Origin: Anopheles merus
Lineage: Eukaryota; Arthropoda; Insecta; Diptera; Culicidae
DNA length: 64,000 nt
Direction: 5' to 3'
Assembly: GCF_017562075.2 (NCBI RefSeq)
Contig: NC_054085.1
Coordinates: forward strand, 30,746,039-30,810,038
Shown: piece after piece, positions 1-11,900 of the stretch
Layout: every line of letters starts with the position of its first letter
How positions within the stretch are numbered: the first letter of the stretch is position 1
Translations under genes and position numbers: made by a program
The notes under the pieces: generated by a model
Seen by the model: the letters and a program-made list of their open reading frames with translations, nothing else
Told to the model about the DNA's origin: nothing
Database searches by the model: none

Positions 1-1669
1 GAATTAGGGAAAATAATTAACTGTTTGTGATTTTTTCCATTAAATGTTAAACAAAACGGCACGGACTGTGAGAATGGATTAAGAGAGTCAGCAGAGATGC
101 ACAAACACACCTCCCCCCTTCCTCCGTCGAACAAGAGCGACCGAACCTGGGCCGTCCCCATACTTGCATACTACATACACTACACATTACACACAACGAT
201 CCCTTTTTGTCTGGTTTTAAGAAGCTCCTGCTCCTACTCCTGCTGCTTACTACTAAAAAAAGCCCATTATTTGTTTTACACATTGCTCTATAATAGTGTG
301 ATCGATCGTGTACCGCTTTCCTCCCGCTACATACACACACACACAACAAACATAAACGCACACATACAGTGGGAGAGGGGGAGTGGTGGGTAAGAGGTGG
401 TAATGTTAAACAGAAAAAGGAAACGCGTACTCTTCTGGTGGTACGCAAACTGCCACGACCCAACACCGTTTGAATTCTCTCCTACCCATCATCATCCCAT
501 CGCATCATCATCCTCCTCCTCCTCCTCCTCCTCCTGTTCATCTCGCTATCTTTCCCAGCCGTTTCGCTACCAACACATGTCTATAACGCACACCACACCA
601 CTGCTCACAAATACACAATGCGATTAGCCTAGTAGAGTACTTTACAGAACACGGCCTCTATATTGCAGTCCCGATTTTGTTGTGTTTGTGTGTGTTTGGG
701 AGAGCAAGGAAGGGGGTTGCGAAGAAGGGAAGATCAAGAGTGTGAAGAAGGTGTGTGTGTGTGTCGTACTTATAAATCTATTCAATGCGTCCTTTAGTGG
801 ATGGAGTGTACGTGTGATTGTGTAAAGGAAAGGAAAAATGGGATATTCGGGTGAATTGGTCCCCCTTTTGTGGGGATAAAGTATAAAAAGGAAAACTTCC
901 TCAACGCTTGCATACGCTCTCCCTTTCTCTACACACACACCAGCGCATCGCCCTTGACACCGAAAAAAAACCCATCATCCTCCCACCATTTCCATACATT
1001 CCAAACTTTTTTTCCTTAAAAGGTAACAAGCAAATTAAGAAGAGCAAACGAAACGGGCAAAGAAATACCAGTAACAGAAATGGAAATGAAATTGGGCGTT
1101 AAAGTGAAGAGAAAAGTGAAGAGGGTACAACAACAGAAAAGGAACGGTGGGGACGAGCACACACACACACACAAAAGAGAGGAACATAATGAGTGCTCGT
1201 TGGGGCAGTGAAGAAAATTATTGTCCTGTTGTATATTGAAAGAAATAAGGAAACACAGCCGCCAAAACAAGGCTCAACCAACAGCCGGCAACCAGCAGCA
1301 AGCACACGTCGTCTTCGCGAAACTCTTCAACACAATCAACTCAACGCGCTGGTAGATAATTCATTATTTTACCAATATAAGTACTTTCAGTGACGGTAAG
1401 TATGGTTTAAAAAAATAAACGGTACGGCGTGGTGGTGTGTAAAGGCACTCCTCCCGGACCCCTGGTGACACAGGTCACGGGTCAAAAAAGTCAGCTGACA
1501 CAATAAATTTAAGCCTATCCTGGTACATCCCCTATAACAAACGCTAGCAAAATTGTAAAGCTGCCTTGTGTCTGTGTGCATCTGATGCGATTATTTCCAG
1601 GCTGTGCGAAGTTTACATCGTAAAATGTGTCACACAACATACTCCTCCTCTACCGTCTGCCCCATCCGC
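1..1669 (-). other. 3' UTR / downstream flank of fus
   Basis: Non-coding by inspection. It should contain the 3' UTR just below the stop at 1670. I found no canonical AATAAA or ATTAAA on the minus strand (TTTATT or TTTAAT on the plus strand), so the polyadenylation site is unplaced: either a variant signal is used or the UTR continues past the window edge. The stretch holds CA/GT microsatellites near 331-345, 751-764 and 1157-1173 and a TCC-type tract at 511-535. Short open frames here are repetitive and not convincing. Confidence 0.5.
511..535. repeat. (TCC)n microsatellite
   Basis: A run of TCC units following ATC units, within the 3' flank of fus. Confidence 0.9.
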
Positions 1670-2953
1670 TCATATATGCGGATGGTAGTAGGGAGCGTAC
1701 AGGGCAGCAGCGGCAGCGGCCGCCGCCGCAGCAGCAGCCGTCCCCTGCGCCGGTGCACCGTGGAACGGCCGTTTGCTGCCGGCGCCGCTTCCCAGCGCCG
1801 ACTGGTCGCCCCGGAACGCGCTGTCATACGACCGCTTGGACGGAAGCATGCCGGCGGCGGCGGCGGCCGACTGCGAGGCGGCTGCCGCTGCCATCGCCTG
1901 CATCGCATGGTGCTGCGAGGGATGGTGCATCAGTGCGGCCGATCCGTGGTGCGCCAGCGAGCTGGACGCACCCGAACCGGCACCCACCTGACCGCCCGCT
2001 CCAAAGTGATGCAGCTGGCTGTAGGCGGCGGCATGCTGTGCCGCCGCCGCCGCCGCATGGGACGGTGCCATCAAACTCATCGGTATGCCCCCGCCGTTCG
2101 AGCCGAGCATGGCGGCGTGGCGGTGCATAAAGTAGAGCGGTGCGTACTGGGCGCCCGGATGAGCGGCGGCCAGATGGGGCGGCAAACCGCCGGCAGCAGC
2201 CGCGGCACCGGACGCTGCCGAAGTAGCGCCCAGCCCAGCCGCTGCTAACCCTGCCGCGGTGGCAGGGCTGTGCCCGTAGGCAGCCAGCCCACCGGCACTG
2301 GCGGCACCCGTCACCGAGGACGACAGGGCAGCAGTAGCAGCAGCACCACCACCAGCGCCCGCTGTAACGTAGGTCGGTGTAGCGGCCATTGCTCCGCCCG
2401 CGCCGTGCGATACGCTCAGCGAGGTGGCAACACTGGTCGCCGGACCGGCCATGTACATGCCCAGGTTTTGCAGCATCAGCTGCTCCTGGTGGTGATGGTG
2501 GTGGTGGTGCGGGTGGTGGTGGTGTTGCTGCTGCTGCTGCTGGTGCTGGGCGGCGGCGGCCGCCTGCCGGGCGAGCAGGTTCTGCTGCGCAATGTACTGT
2601 GCTTGCTGCTGCGCCAGCAGCTGATGGCTGGGCGGCGGCACCGAGAGGGCGAGCGGCGGCGGAATCGGTAGCGAAAGTTGGGAGAGTGAGAGCGTCTGCG
2701 GGGATTGTGTCGGTGGCTGTGTGGCCGCTGTCGGTAACATACCCGGTGAGAGCAGGGACGGTTTCGAGAGGCTGCCCGGTTGCTGGAAGCCCCCGTTCAG
2801 CACCATGTTCATGTCCTCGCCGGAGCACTGGAACACCTCGATGTAGCGCTGCTTCTTGCCGAACATCATGTTCTTGTGGTGCTTCTGCTGGGCCGACTGG
2901 TACGCGGCCGTCTCCGAGTCCATCTGGATGAAGGCTTCGCCGTTGAACTGGCC
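1670..2953 (-). CDS. fus: fus coding exon 11: end of RRM3 and low-complexity C-terminus with stop
   Basis: The final coding exon is 1,284 nt, residues 643-1069 plus TGA at 1672-1670. The acceptor is CTTTCCAG before GGCCAG. It finishes RRM3 with GEAFIQM (647-653) and RYIEVFQCSGEDMNMVL (from 678), the family ending. Beyond about residue 695 the protein is low in complexity: Pro/Ser/Leu-rich; Gln-rich (LLAQQQAQYIAQQN); an Ala run (773-777); a mixed Gln/His tract of about 20 residues (778-799); many Ala/Gly/Ser stretches; 12 consecutive Ala near the end; and a terminal YAPYYHPHI. Vertebrate ESRPs also end in a Tyr/Pro-rich tail but are much shorter here, so the expansion is insect-type. The high GC content and repeats open long spurious frames on both strands. 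Confidence 0.96.
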   Translation of the reverse strand, partial: GQFNGEAFIQMDSETAAYQSAQQKHHKNMMFGKKQRYIEVFQCSGEDMNMVLNGGFQQPGSLSKPSLLSPGMLPTAATQPPTQSPQTLSLSQLSLPIPPPLALSVPPPSHQLLAQQQAQYIAQQNLLARQAAAAAQHQQQQQQHHHHPHHHHHHHQEQLMLQNLGMYMAGPATSVATSLSVSHGAGGAMAATPTYVTAGAGGGAAATAALSSSVTGAASAGGLAAYGHSPATAAGLAAAGLGATSAASGAAAAAGGLPPHLAAAHPGAQYAPLYFMHRHAAMLGSNGGGIPMSLMAPSHAAAAAAQHAAAYSQLHHFGAGGQVGAGSGASSSLAHHGSAALMHHPSQHHAMQAMAAAAASQSAAAAAGMLPSKRSYDSAFRGDQSALGSGAGSKRPFHGAPAQGTAAAAAAAAAAAALYAPYYHPHI

Positions 2954-5900
2954 CTGGAAAGGAGGAAGGAAACGATTGCCAATCATCCGCCAACAAACGA
3001 GGTTCTGCTCTGGCGCAACTGAAGATGTTCCCCTTGCACTGCAGGAATCACACAGACACACACACAGGCTTACCTGCGCGTTGTACACCAAGTGTACGCC
3101 CTGGTAGATGATGTGATTAGCAAAGTCGTCCAGGAAGTGGAGTATGTGCTCCACCTTCGCCTCGTACGGCAGCCCGCGTAACCGGATGCAGTTCTTCTCG
3201 ACACCGCTGGTGATAACGTGCTGGGGCAGCAGCTGCATCTGTGGTAACTGTGCGATCAGTGGCGGTTGCGGTGGCTCGTACGTCTTCGGATCCATGGACC
3301 GGTTCAGCACCTGCGGGGGGTGTTTCACAACGTTTATGAGTAATGTAAGCCGATTTGTTGGACTTTTTTTTTGTTGCGCAAACACACGACACACAGAAAC
3401 CAAAGATGTACCTAATGCTGTTAAACATGATTTTACTTTCTTACCCACTTTGCGTCTGTTTCGTCTGTCCAACAATTCAAAGTGTTGTTAGCATTAAAGG
3501 ACGTTAGTTTTGTTAAACATAGTTATTCGCATTGCAAGAGTAGGAAGCAATTGCGTGCAATTTGCTGTACAAACCTGCTGCACTTCGGCCGTCGTCGAGC
3601 GGAACAGCTCGATGTACCGCTGCCCGATCGATTCCCGATGCTTCGACAGTGCTTTCGAGGCATCCGTGTCCTGCTCGAACAGTACGAACGCATCCCCGGT
3701 CGCTCGGCCGTCCGGTTTCTTCACAAAAAGGATGCCATCGGCACCGTCCAGCACGTTGCAACTGTTCTCACCGTTGGCGAAGAAATCAAGCTATAGAGTA
3801 GGAGAAAGAGATGTTAAGCAAATTGGGGAAGCGAACACGGACCGTTTGCTCGTTACTTACCACCTGCTTGGCAGTGCAATCGTAGGGTAATCCACGCATC
3901 CGGATGATTACCTGTGCGCCCTTCGACAGGAAGGCTTGCGCTTCGTTGGATGCACCACCGGCCACGGCCAGGAAGTCCTCCCCGTTGGCTCGATACACCT
4001 GCGCGATGCGAACACGGACGGTTAGTCAATGCTGAAGAGAACGTACGGATCAGGCGATTCACACTTACCTCGATGTACCGATTGCCAATGTGATGCTTGT
4101 GCCGCTTGAGCGCCATATCGCGATGTTCCTGTGACACGAACCGTACCAATGCTTCGCCGTTGCGGCGTCCTTGCGGTGATAAACAAAGAGCTACACCGCC
4201 CCTGCTCGAGGAGAAAGAGGAAAAAGAAGACGGAAGATGGGTTAGTTTACGGCAAAACACACACTCCAAAGGGCGATCGCGATCGCGGCAATAACAGAAC
4301 ACACAGTCGCCAGTGACACAGTTATTAATCATCGGTGCTTTCCAGCAACAAACTCTTCTATACATCAATTAAAAGGGGTCGCAATATGCACAAACTCTGT
4401 CGTATCATCAAAATGAAGTGTGATATTTACTTCTTCGAACTGTAAATCGACCGGCACCAGTTGAGATGGTACCTAGGGTAAACAATTACTAAACAGTTGC
4501 TCTATTTTGTTGTGCTGCTTTCCAGAGTGCAGAGTTACTATGTCAGCTTTTCAAACTGCACTATCAACAGCGCGAAACCTGGCAAGATCGACAGGATCCC
4601 AGCCCAACCGTCGATTTCTTCCTCGACCAATGTCGAATAGGTCATCGATTTATCAATTGTTTTTCTTCCACAATCGTACACACTACGAAACAGCTGACAA
4701 GGACCGCCGGCCGGAGATCCCCCGTTCGAAAGTGTTCCAAGCAGCTACCTAGTGGCGCTATAGAGATTGCGTTTTTCGTAGCCGAGGCACGGTTTCAAGT
4801 TGATCGATCCCATGTTGCACCTACGCGGTACACAATGGTTGGGGGAGACACAAAGTGTTCTTTTTTGTGGAATTTGCTGCTGAGTAATAAACTAAAAAGC
4901 TATTGTATAGCTACTACGGTGAACATTCATCGATTTTTACGGTGAATTGTTGTGGCCATTAAAGAATGCTAGGGGTAGAAGTGCATACAACTTCGAGAGA
5001 CAAAGTGGCGTTACGAAACAAAAGCTTTGTCGGAAAACGGTTGCATATACTCACTTGGCCACATTCAGTCCACGGAAGAACTTGGCAATGTCCTGATCGC
5101 TGCTCTGCCACGGCAGTCCACGTGCACGCACTATACACGTTCCATCGATTTCGTCATCAATCGAGCTGCGGGAAGAAAAGTCGTTGAAGAACAGTTAGAA
5201 TTGTACAGCAAATTAAAGTTTAAACGGGGAATAAATTTTATGAAACGAGTTGAGCAAATTAAAACATAGCAATCAAAACCAAAGAATACAACAGTATTAT
5301 TCCAAGAAACTAGGAATCTAAAAGTGTTCACAAGATCGATTCCAATAAGATTCGAACCAACAACGCGCGATACGTGAGCCCCTTACTTTAGCCACGGCAC
5401 TATATGCAGATCACTATAGTGAACAGTTAAAACGCTAATAAGACTCTCGGATTTTATCTCAGTTATGTTAAACAAAAAAACAAATCTTTAAAATTTCCCT
5501 TTCTCAAATCGAATATAAGCGAAATATGTACAATTGAACCTGATTTCCAGGCCTTCCCAATTTTAACACACATTCAGGGTCATTTACGTGTCAGCCTAGT
5601 GGAACAAAGAATAAGTAAACACACGTGTAACAATCAAACCCAGGTACGGATTCCAAATAACAACAGAACTCTGGAACGCAAATCCTCTGAATCCTCTATT
5701 CGACGATGACGCTCATTATAGATTTGTTTGAACAGATTCCATCCGATGTATATCTTGAGCGGTTTCAGCGTTTCTGTTCAACACCATCTCCCGATACACC
5801 CTCAGCTGAAGCCATACCATTACGAATACCCCCCCCCCCCCCCCTTCGACTCCAATATACGATGACAAACAACAACCCAGATTCTGTACCGATCCCGCAG

Positions 5901-8900
5901 CATGGCTTCTGTGTCATGCAATCTGACATCGAACCGGTAACGAAAAGCCCCTGTAAAGGGTGAAAATAAATCCAACCCTCCCTGCTCACTCTTCTGGCGC
6001 GGTTCCATCTCTTCGCTCTCTCTGCAACTCTTCTCGCATGCACGAGAGAAAAAAAAATCAAAAACCACAGCGGAAAATTAGCGATTTGTGGTATCGATAT
6101 GCTTGTTTTAAATGCGGTCGTTGGAGAGCTTGTCTTCCGGTGTACGGATTTTCATCATCCCCCTCCCTCCATCACACAAGCCTCGGTCACCCATTTTACA
6201 GTGTAGTTCGTGTGCCGTTTAAAAAAAGCTAGAGTTTAGTCTAAACAAAAAAACCAGCTTAAAAAAATGACTTTTTATCTTCAAATCGCTTCAATGCGCA
6301 ACAAAATTACCCTACCAACATACAAAACTGCGCGACTTTTTCCCACAAACCAACCAAAACCAGCGCCAGAGCAAGCCACACGGTTACGAGCGGGAGAGGA
6401 GTAAATGCGAAAATGGCACGAACGGCACACACACGCTGGTGGTAAGTAACAAAACCACATTGTATGTGTTTTATCAGACCTTGTACAGTGTGTAGCACTA
6501 CACAGTAGTTAACTACCAGTTTTAACGATACAGCGAGCTGGGCAGGAAAAGTAAGGCTGTCTCCCGTCAGCAACCAGACACGTCACTGATCGGGGTGCAA
6601 GATTGAAATGATTTCTTTCCCATATCAGCGCATTTTACAATGTAGTTACATATTGGCTCAATATTCAATGCAAGTTTTTAAGGCATATCACTTGGAACAC
6701 TAGTGTGGTGGCAGTGTGTAAAACATTAAACAAGTTAGAGCTTCTTAAAATGCAGACTCATTCCTAAACGTAAAAGAATATGTAGCGTTTCGCGCTCGAA
6801 AGACAGCTTTAGTCGATCATGTTGTCACCTAGCAGATAGAACGCCCTCATTTGCCTCCGCCCGAGATGTGACAAATTGATCGTGCGACAAACAGATCAGA
6901 ACCACCCGACGATGACGGCGACGACGACGGCTTAGCTTTCCGAAGCCGAGATGCAGTGTAGATTCACTATCTGAGACAAGGAGAACGTCTGATCAGCAGG
7001 GGTTGAAGGAAAATTGATTCTTCATGCGCACACAGCGACAGACAAGCGCACGAGCTGGCATTAGGTGCTGGTATAATTAATAGCATATTCCCCCCTTAGT
7101 TACCGTCTCTTTACCATCAAACTAAGGTTTACGTGGTTCCAGTTTTTGGTACATCTCCACCATCATCGTCTCTCTATAGCGATTCTCGATAGTTGGTTCA
7201 TTAATATCAAGTGCTGTGAATGTCCAGAGACCTTCACGAAAATTCAACGTCAATTCTGAATCAACTTCTAGAGTCTATTGGCTAATGACAACCACGACAC
7301 ATTTGCAAACTGCAGGTACAATTTTGCAGAAGGAAGGCCACCTCAGCATGTGCAACTTGTCCAATCCATCAACCCCAGTAGTACCCACCACTCCCGAACG
7401 ACACCTCTTGTGGTATATACCCCTATGAAATCCGCCAGTAATGCTTACCCAGGGGGTTCTGCTTATCACAAACACGCCACAGCGCACCAAGCTTTACAGC
7501 CAATAAAGATGGCTAATACAGGGCGATTCGCTGCCGGTGTGTTGGTGAAATCGCATCCCCTATCGATGACCGCGTAATCCGTTCCAGTTCGATAGGAGCA
7601 GCAGTAGCACACGCAGGTGTAATTGATTTTCCCCTTCTGTTTTATGTTGCACAGTCGACCCGTATTTTCAAACTTCTAGCACATTTTTTTTAAGACCCCA
7701 AGTCACACTAACAAACACCAGAACACAGCACACAGCGATTGATTGCTGTCGGGAGGGTTTAATCTCTTATCAGGCCGCCGGTAGGCCACACCAACACAGG
7801 CACACTCTTTTGTACACTCTATTTATAGCAGATTAGAACCTAAGAAAAGCCGGGTAAAAGTAAGAATGGAACGGTGAAAAGCATTCCCTTGCGCGCTAAA
7901 CCAACGCAAGGGCACACACGCACCACTTGTTCACTGCTTCCTTCACAGAAACGGAGACACCCCTGTGTTCACACACTTCGGACGTGCCACTCAGCATGCC
8001 GAAAGATTTGTGTGCATGCACAACAACTTCACTCGCACGCTTTCTATCTCTCCCTTTTCCCTCCATCGCGTCATCGTCGCTCTATCGCATGTGATACCCC
8101 GATTAATACCGCGCACCGCGATCGACGGAAGCTAATCAGCAGCACCGATGTGGGCACAAGAGCACAGCGCGCAATCGAAGAAGTCCCCGCCGTCCAACAC
8201 AACGAGCCAAACCAACTCACCCTCGGCGACTCTATTACGATTCCACACAACACCCCGGAGGGCCCTTCCTTGTAGCGCTATATACACGCGAGAGACACTC
8301 GGAAGAAACACGGCACCAACGCAACAACACGCCAAGTCAAGTGGCGTTAGCAAGATTGCTTACACAGGGCTCGGTGGTCTCTCTCTCTCTCTCTGTCTCT
8401 GTCTCACTCGGTGCCTCGTTTGGGTTATTATGCCACGTCGATAAGCCCTCATTACACTGTCGGCGACGGGTGGCAGCCTCGCCACGAAGGCTTCTGATGC
8501 AGCCGCCTCTTTACAGACACAAACTGACCCGCTTGACCAAATTGATCTTTGAACGGTGCAGAGACCGGACAGTCTGCCACCCGGTGGTCGAGACTGTACC
8601 CTATTTAGACGCCATCCTGCGTACCTACAGAAATTCTTGTAGACTTGCACTCGAACTGGAACACCTCCAGGCGAACTCCGGCCCAAAGTACACTGAACTA
8701 TTGGTTCCGAGTGGCAAAAAGTGTATTTTTGCAAACGTACACACTACTCCTCCAGTTGCAAGCTGAGCTCCGAATCCGAAGTCGACGACACCTTTCGATG
8801 CAACGTGCTTTTTTTTCGTTGTTTTTGCAACCACCTTTTGCTTTGCACCGAAACTTCCGTACCCCACACACCCCCGACACAAACAGTCAAACTCATTAAA

Positions 8901-11900
8901 AACTGCGCACACACACACACACGACTATGACCCGCCCGGTGACTGTGCCGTCGATCGTTTGACTACCTCAACTGAACTCGAGAGAGTCAACTCGAGGAAG
9001 TCATTAAACCGACGACGACGAGAAGCGAAGGGGTAGGCAGTAGGGAACCCGCCGGTGACGACTCCGGTCATCGAATTACCCACCCGATGGTGGCATCAAA
9101 TCGCAACAGTAAGGGTCGTCAACACGCGCAAAAACAAGGGCATGTATTAAAGCTATGGATCTAGGCGTCACACCAGCCAATGACGTGCCAATGAATTACC
9201 CGAGACGAAGTAATGAAGTGACAATGTGTGCTCCCAGAGTTTAAGAAGCCGAGATTCCTCAGACTTTAAGCAGAGTGCGCACTGTCGCTCAACCGAAGAA
9301 AAAAAAAACCTCACTAGAGTCACGTACGATCGGCCCACTCTTCTCACGGCTCACTTCTTGCATCCCCCCCGTGTTCTTGTTCTGCCAGTCGAACACAATC
9401 GATTGGAAGAACAAAACAAAAAATCTTGGTTCAAGTCACAACACAACGGCAGGATACGTACGCGTCGGAATCGAAGGATAAAGCACAAAACGTCTTGCAC
9501 CGACCATGCGGATTGCGGCAAAAAAAAACACACACACACACACTGTGCACACACGCGCGCGCGCTCCTTATGCTCGGTCGGTTCGCCCTATCGCGCATTC
9601 AACGAGGTACTGGAGGGTCGTATCATTTTCCCAACGACAAGTACTTCAAACGCTGCACTGAGACCAGCCAGAGTGTGCGAGTCTGAGCGAGCGGCTGGTG
9701 AGAGCCCTCCCTGGGTCGAGGGAGAGGAGCGGGCAAACTGATTGACGAAGGGAGACGGGTGACGAGACTACACCAACGGGGGTCGCATGATATACACCCG
9801 AAACCCACCACAAACACACACACACACGGGCACTGCTGCAGCGGGAGGAGGGTATTAGCTGTCGCTTTTTGAATAATTTCCGATCAAACAGCTCTCTCGC
9901 GCGAGCACACCAAGCACATGCAGCAGAACAGATCGAACGATCGTTGTGGAGCTGGAAAACCGTTTCCTATGCTTGTTAGAGGAAGAGAAAACCCCCGTGG
10001 GGATGTTCGATGTGTCCTCCATCGTATGGAGAGGAGAGCGCAAGATCGCTCTGAGTGTGAGGCGCGCCTGAACGAACCGATGATAAGCACGATCACATCA
10101 CTGTGTGTTCAATGAGTGAGCAATCAAACGGAGATTAGTGAGTAGGGGATGAAAATGGGAATATAATAATGCACATTTATATTCTCTCGCCTTCAGGTGC
10201 GCACCACAAGCGGAGCTCGTCTTTGCCAAGGACTTTTGCATTATGCTAAATCATTATTACACGCCGCCGCTGCTGCTGCTGCTGCTGGTGCAACGAGCAC
10301 AAAATTAAATCGAGCAATAAATTACGATTTATCATATCTACTACTACTCTGATCCTTCTCCTCCTCCCCCAGGGCAAAACGATTACGGTTTAAGCAGATT
10401 ATTGCGATAAGGATACAGGTAGCACGCTTTATTTTTACGCGCCACGAAACAGCATTTTGCTGAAGGTCAAAGATAAATGCTGAGTGGTGGTGCTGGCGGA
10501 GGAGAAGGAGGTAGAAGAGCGGTAATTTGTTACATGCTTATCTTTCTTTACGCATTTCTTTATTTGTTTTCATTCATTTGCTGACACATTGCATAATAAT
10601 CTCCGTTGCAATTGCAATTGGTTTTGCATCGATTAAGCATTGGTAAAAAAAGGCATTAAAATAAAGCAGCCACAGCACCACGACAACGCGCGCGCCTTTG
10701 ACATTAGCGCAACAATATAAATGTCAACTTTATTGACCATATATTGGTGCACACCATAATGTAACAGATTTAATGACGAAAAGAACCTCAGTTTCGTGTT
10801 TGTTTTTTTTTTTTTGGTTTTCGTTTTGATTTGTTTCTTCTTTTTCCAAAACACATCTCTGTGCTCTGCATGGCTTGGACCATGTGTGTACCCTTGTTCC
10901 GCAACCAATTGCTCTCTACGGCTCTCCCCTTAATGAGCCACCATCAATCCCGCAGGCACAACTTGCCAGGTAAAGCTCATCACTGCTCAATTTGTTCTAC
11001 ACCATGTCGGAAACGATTAACGACTCTTAGAAACCCATTTTTACCATTTTACGCTGACTGTGTTTGTCAGTCATGTGCGTGTGTGTGTGTGCGTGTATTT
11101 GAGTGTGTCAGTAAGCATTAGTATGCATGCTTGCTTGCACACGCTAATCATTTACAGGGTTCTGCCTTCACTCTAATTTTCTACAACCTGAATAAGCACA
11201 CCAACCAACGGACAAACAAAAAAGTACAAGTGAAACCTTTTTGCTCAGCCAAACTGATGCAAATGGAAGGTAGCGAAAACAGTTGAACAGCAATACTACA
11301 ATGCTGAAAAACGTTCCACGCGGTGGTGGTAAAGGCTCGTAGCCTGTCCAAATTTACCATGCCATACATTCCGTCGAATGTTTGCATATTTATAACATAA
11401 TTAGTTGCTTTTCTTACCCTACATGACACCACCGATCCGATAGGATACCCCCTCCAGAGGCTCCCGATACAAGATAAGTGAATTAACTCAACCGCGCCCG
11501 ACATGACAGAAGATGTGGCGAAACGCTTGCAAAGCTGCGCAAAAACGTTCACCCCACTACGCGATTGTTGGAATTAAAGTTTTGAACTACGAGTTTATCA
11601 TTTCATTCAGCACACGGCAACTTTAGCCGAGGTTTTAGCAAAGCGGCACAAATAACAGGCAAATGGCAGGGTGAAAAAGCCCACCTACTGTTGGGGTGGT
11701 AAAGTGGGGGAGGGGAATAAAATTAACATTTATGGGTCAATTAATTTTCGGATCTTTGCCCATTCGCTTACTTTAACGCTTTGCTTAAATTTACAATACG
11801 GCACACGGGAAAAGCCGCCCGCCTCAAATACTTGCTCTCCCGTTAATGCTCACCCGAATTAAGCGTTTGCCGCTTGGCGGAGCGTGTTTGTTTGACGCAA

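Noticed and set aside
1390..1402. Plus-strand donor-like GTAAGT after CAGTGACG
   Set aside because: A good donor match, but no coding frame or acceptor partner on the plus strand, and the region is the 3' side of fus. Such matches are expected by chance.
1604..2671. Several plus-strand open frames opposite the last exon (1604-2248, 1627-2130, 2270-2671, 2389-2931)
   Set aside because: They are antisense shadows of the GC-rich fus C-terminus with repetitive Arg/Ala/Gly composition and no domain.
1824..2996. 390-codon minus-strand open frame overlapping the last fus exon in another frame
   Set aside because: It overlaps the verified coding frame, is made of Gly/Pro/Ala/Arg-rich translations of the same triplet repeats, and has no family match. 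High GC removes stop codons there.
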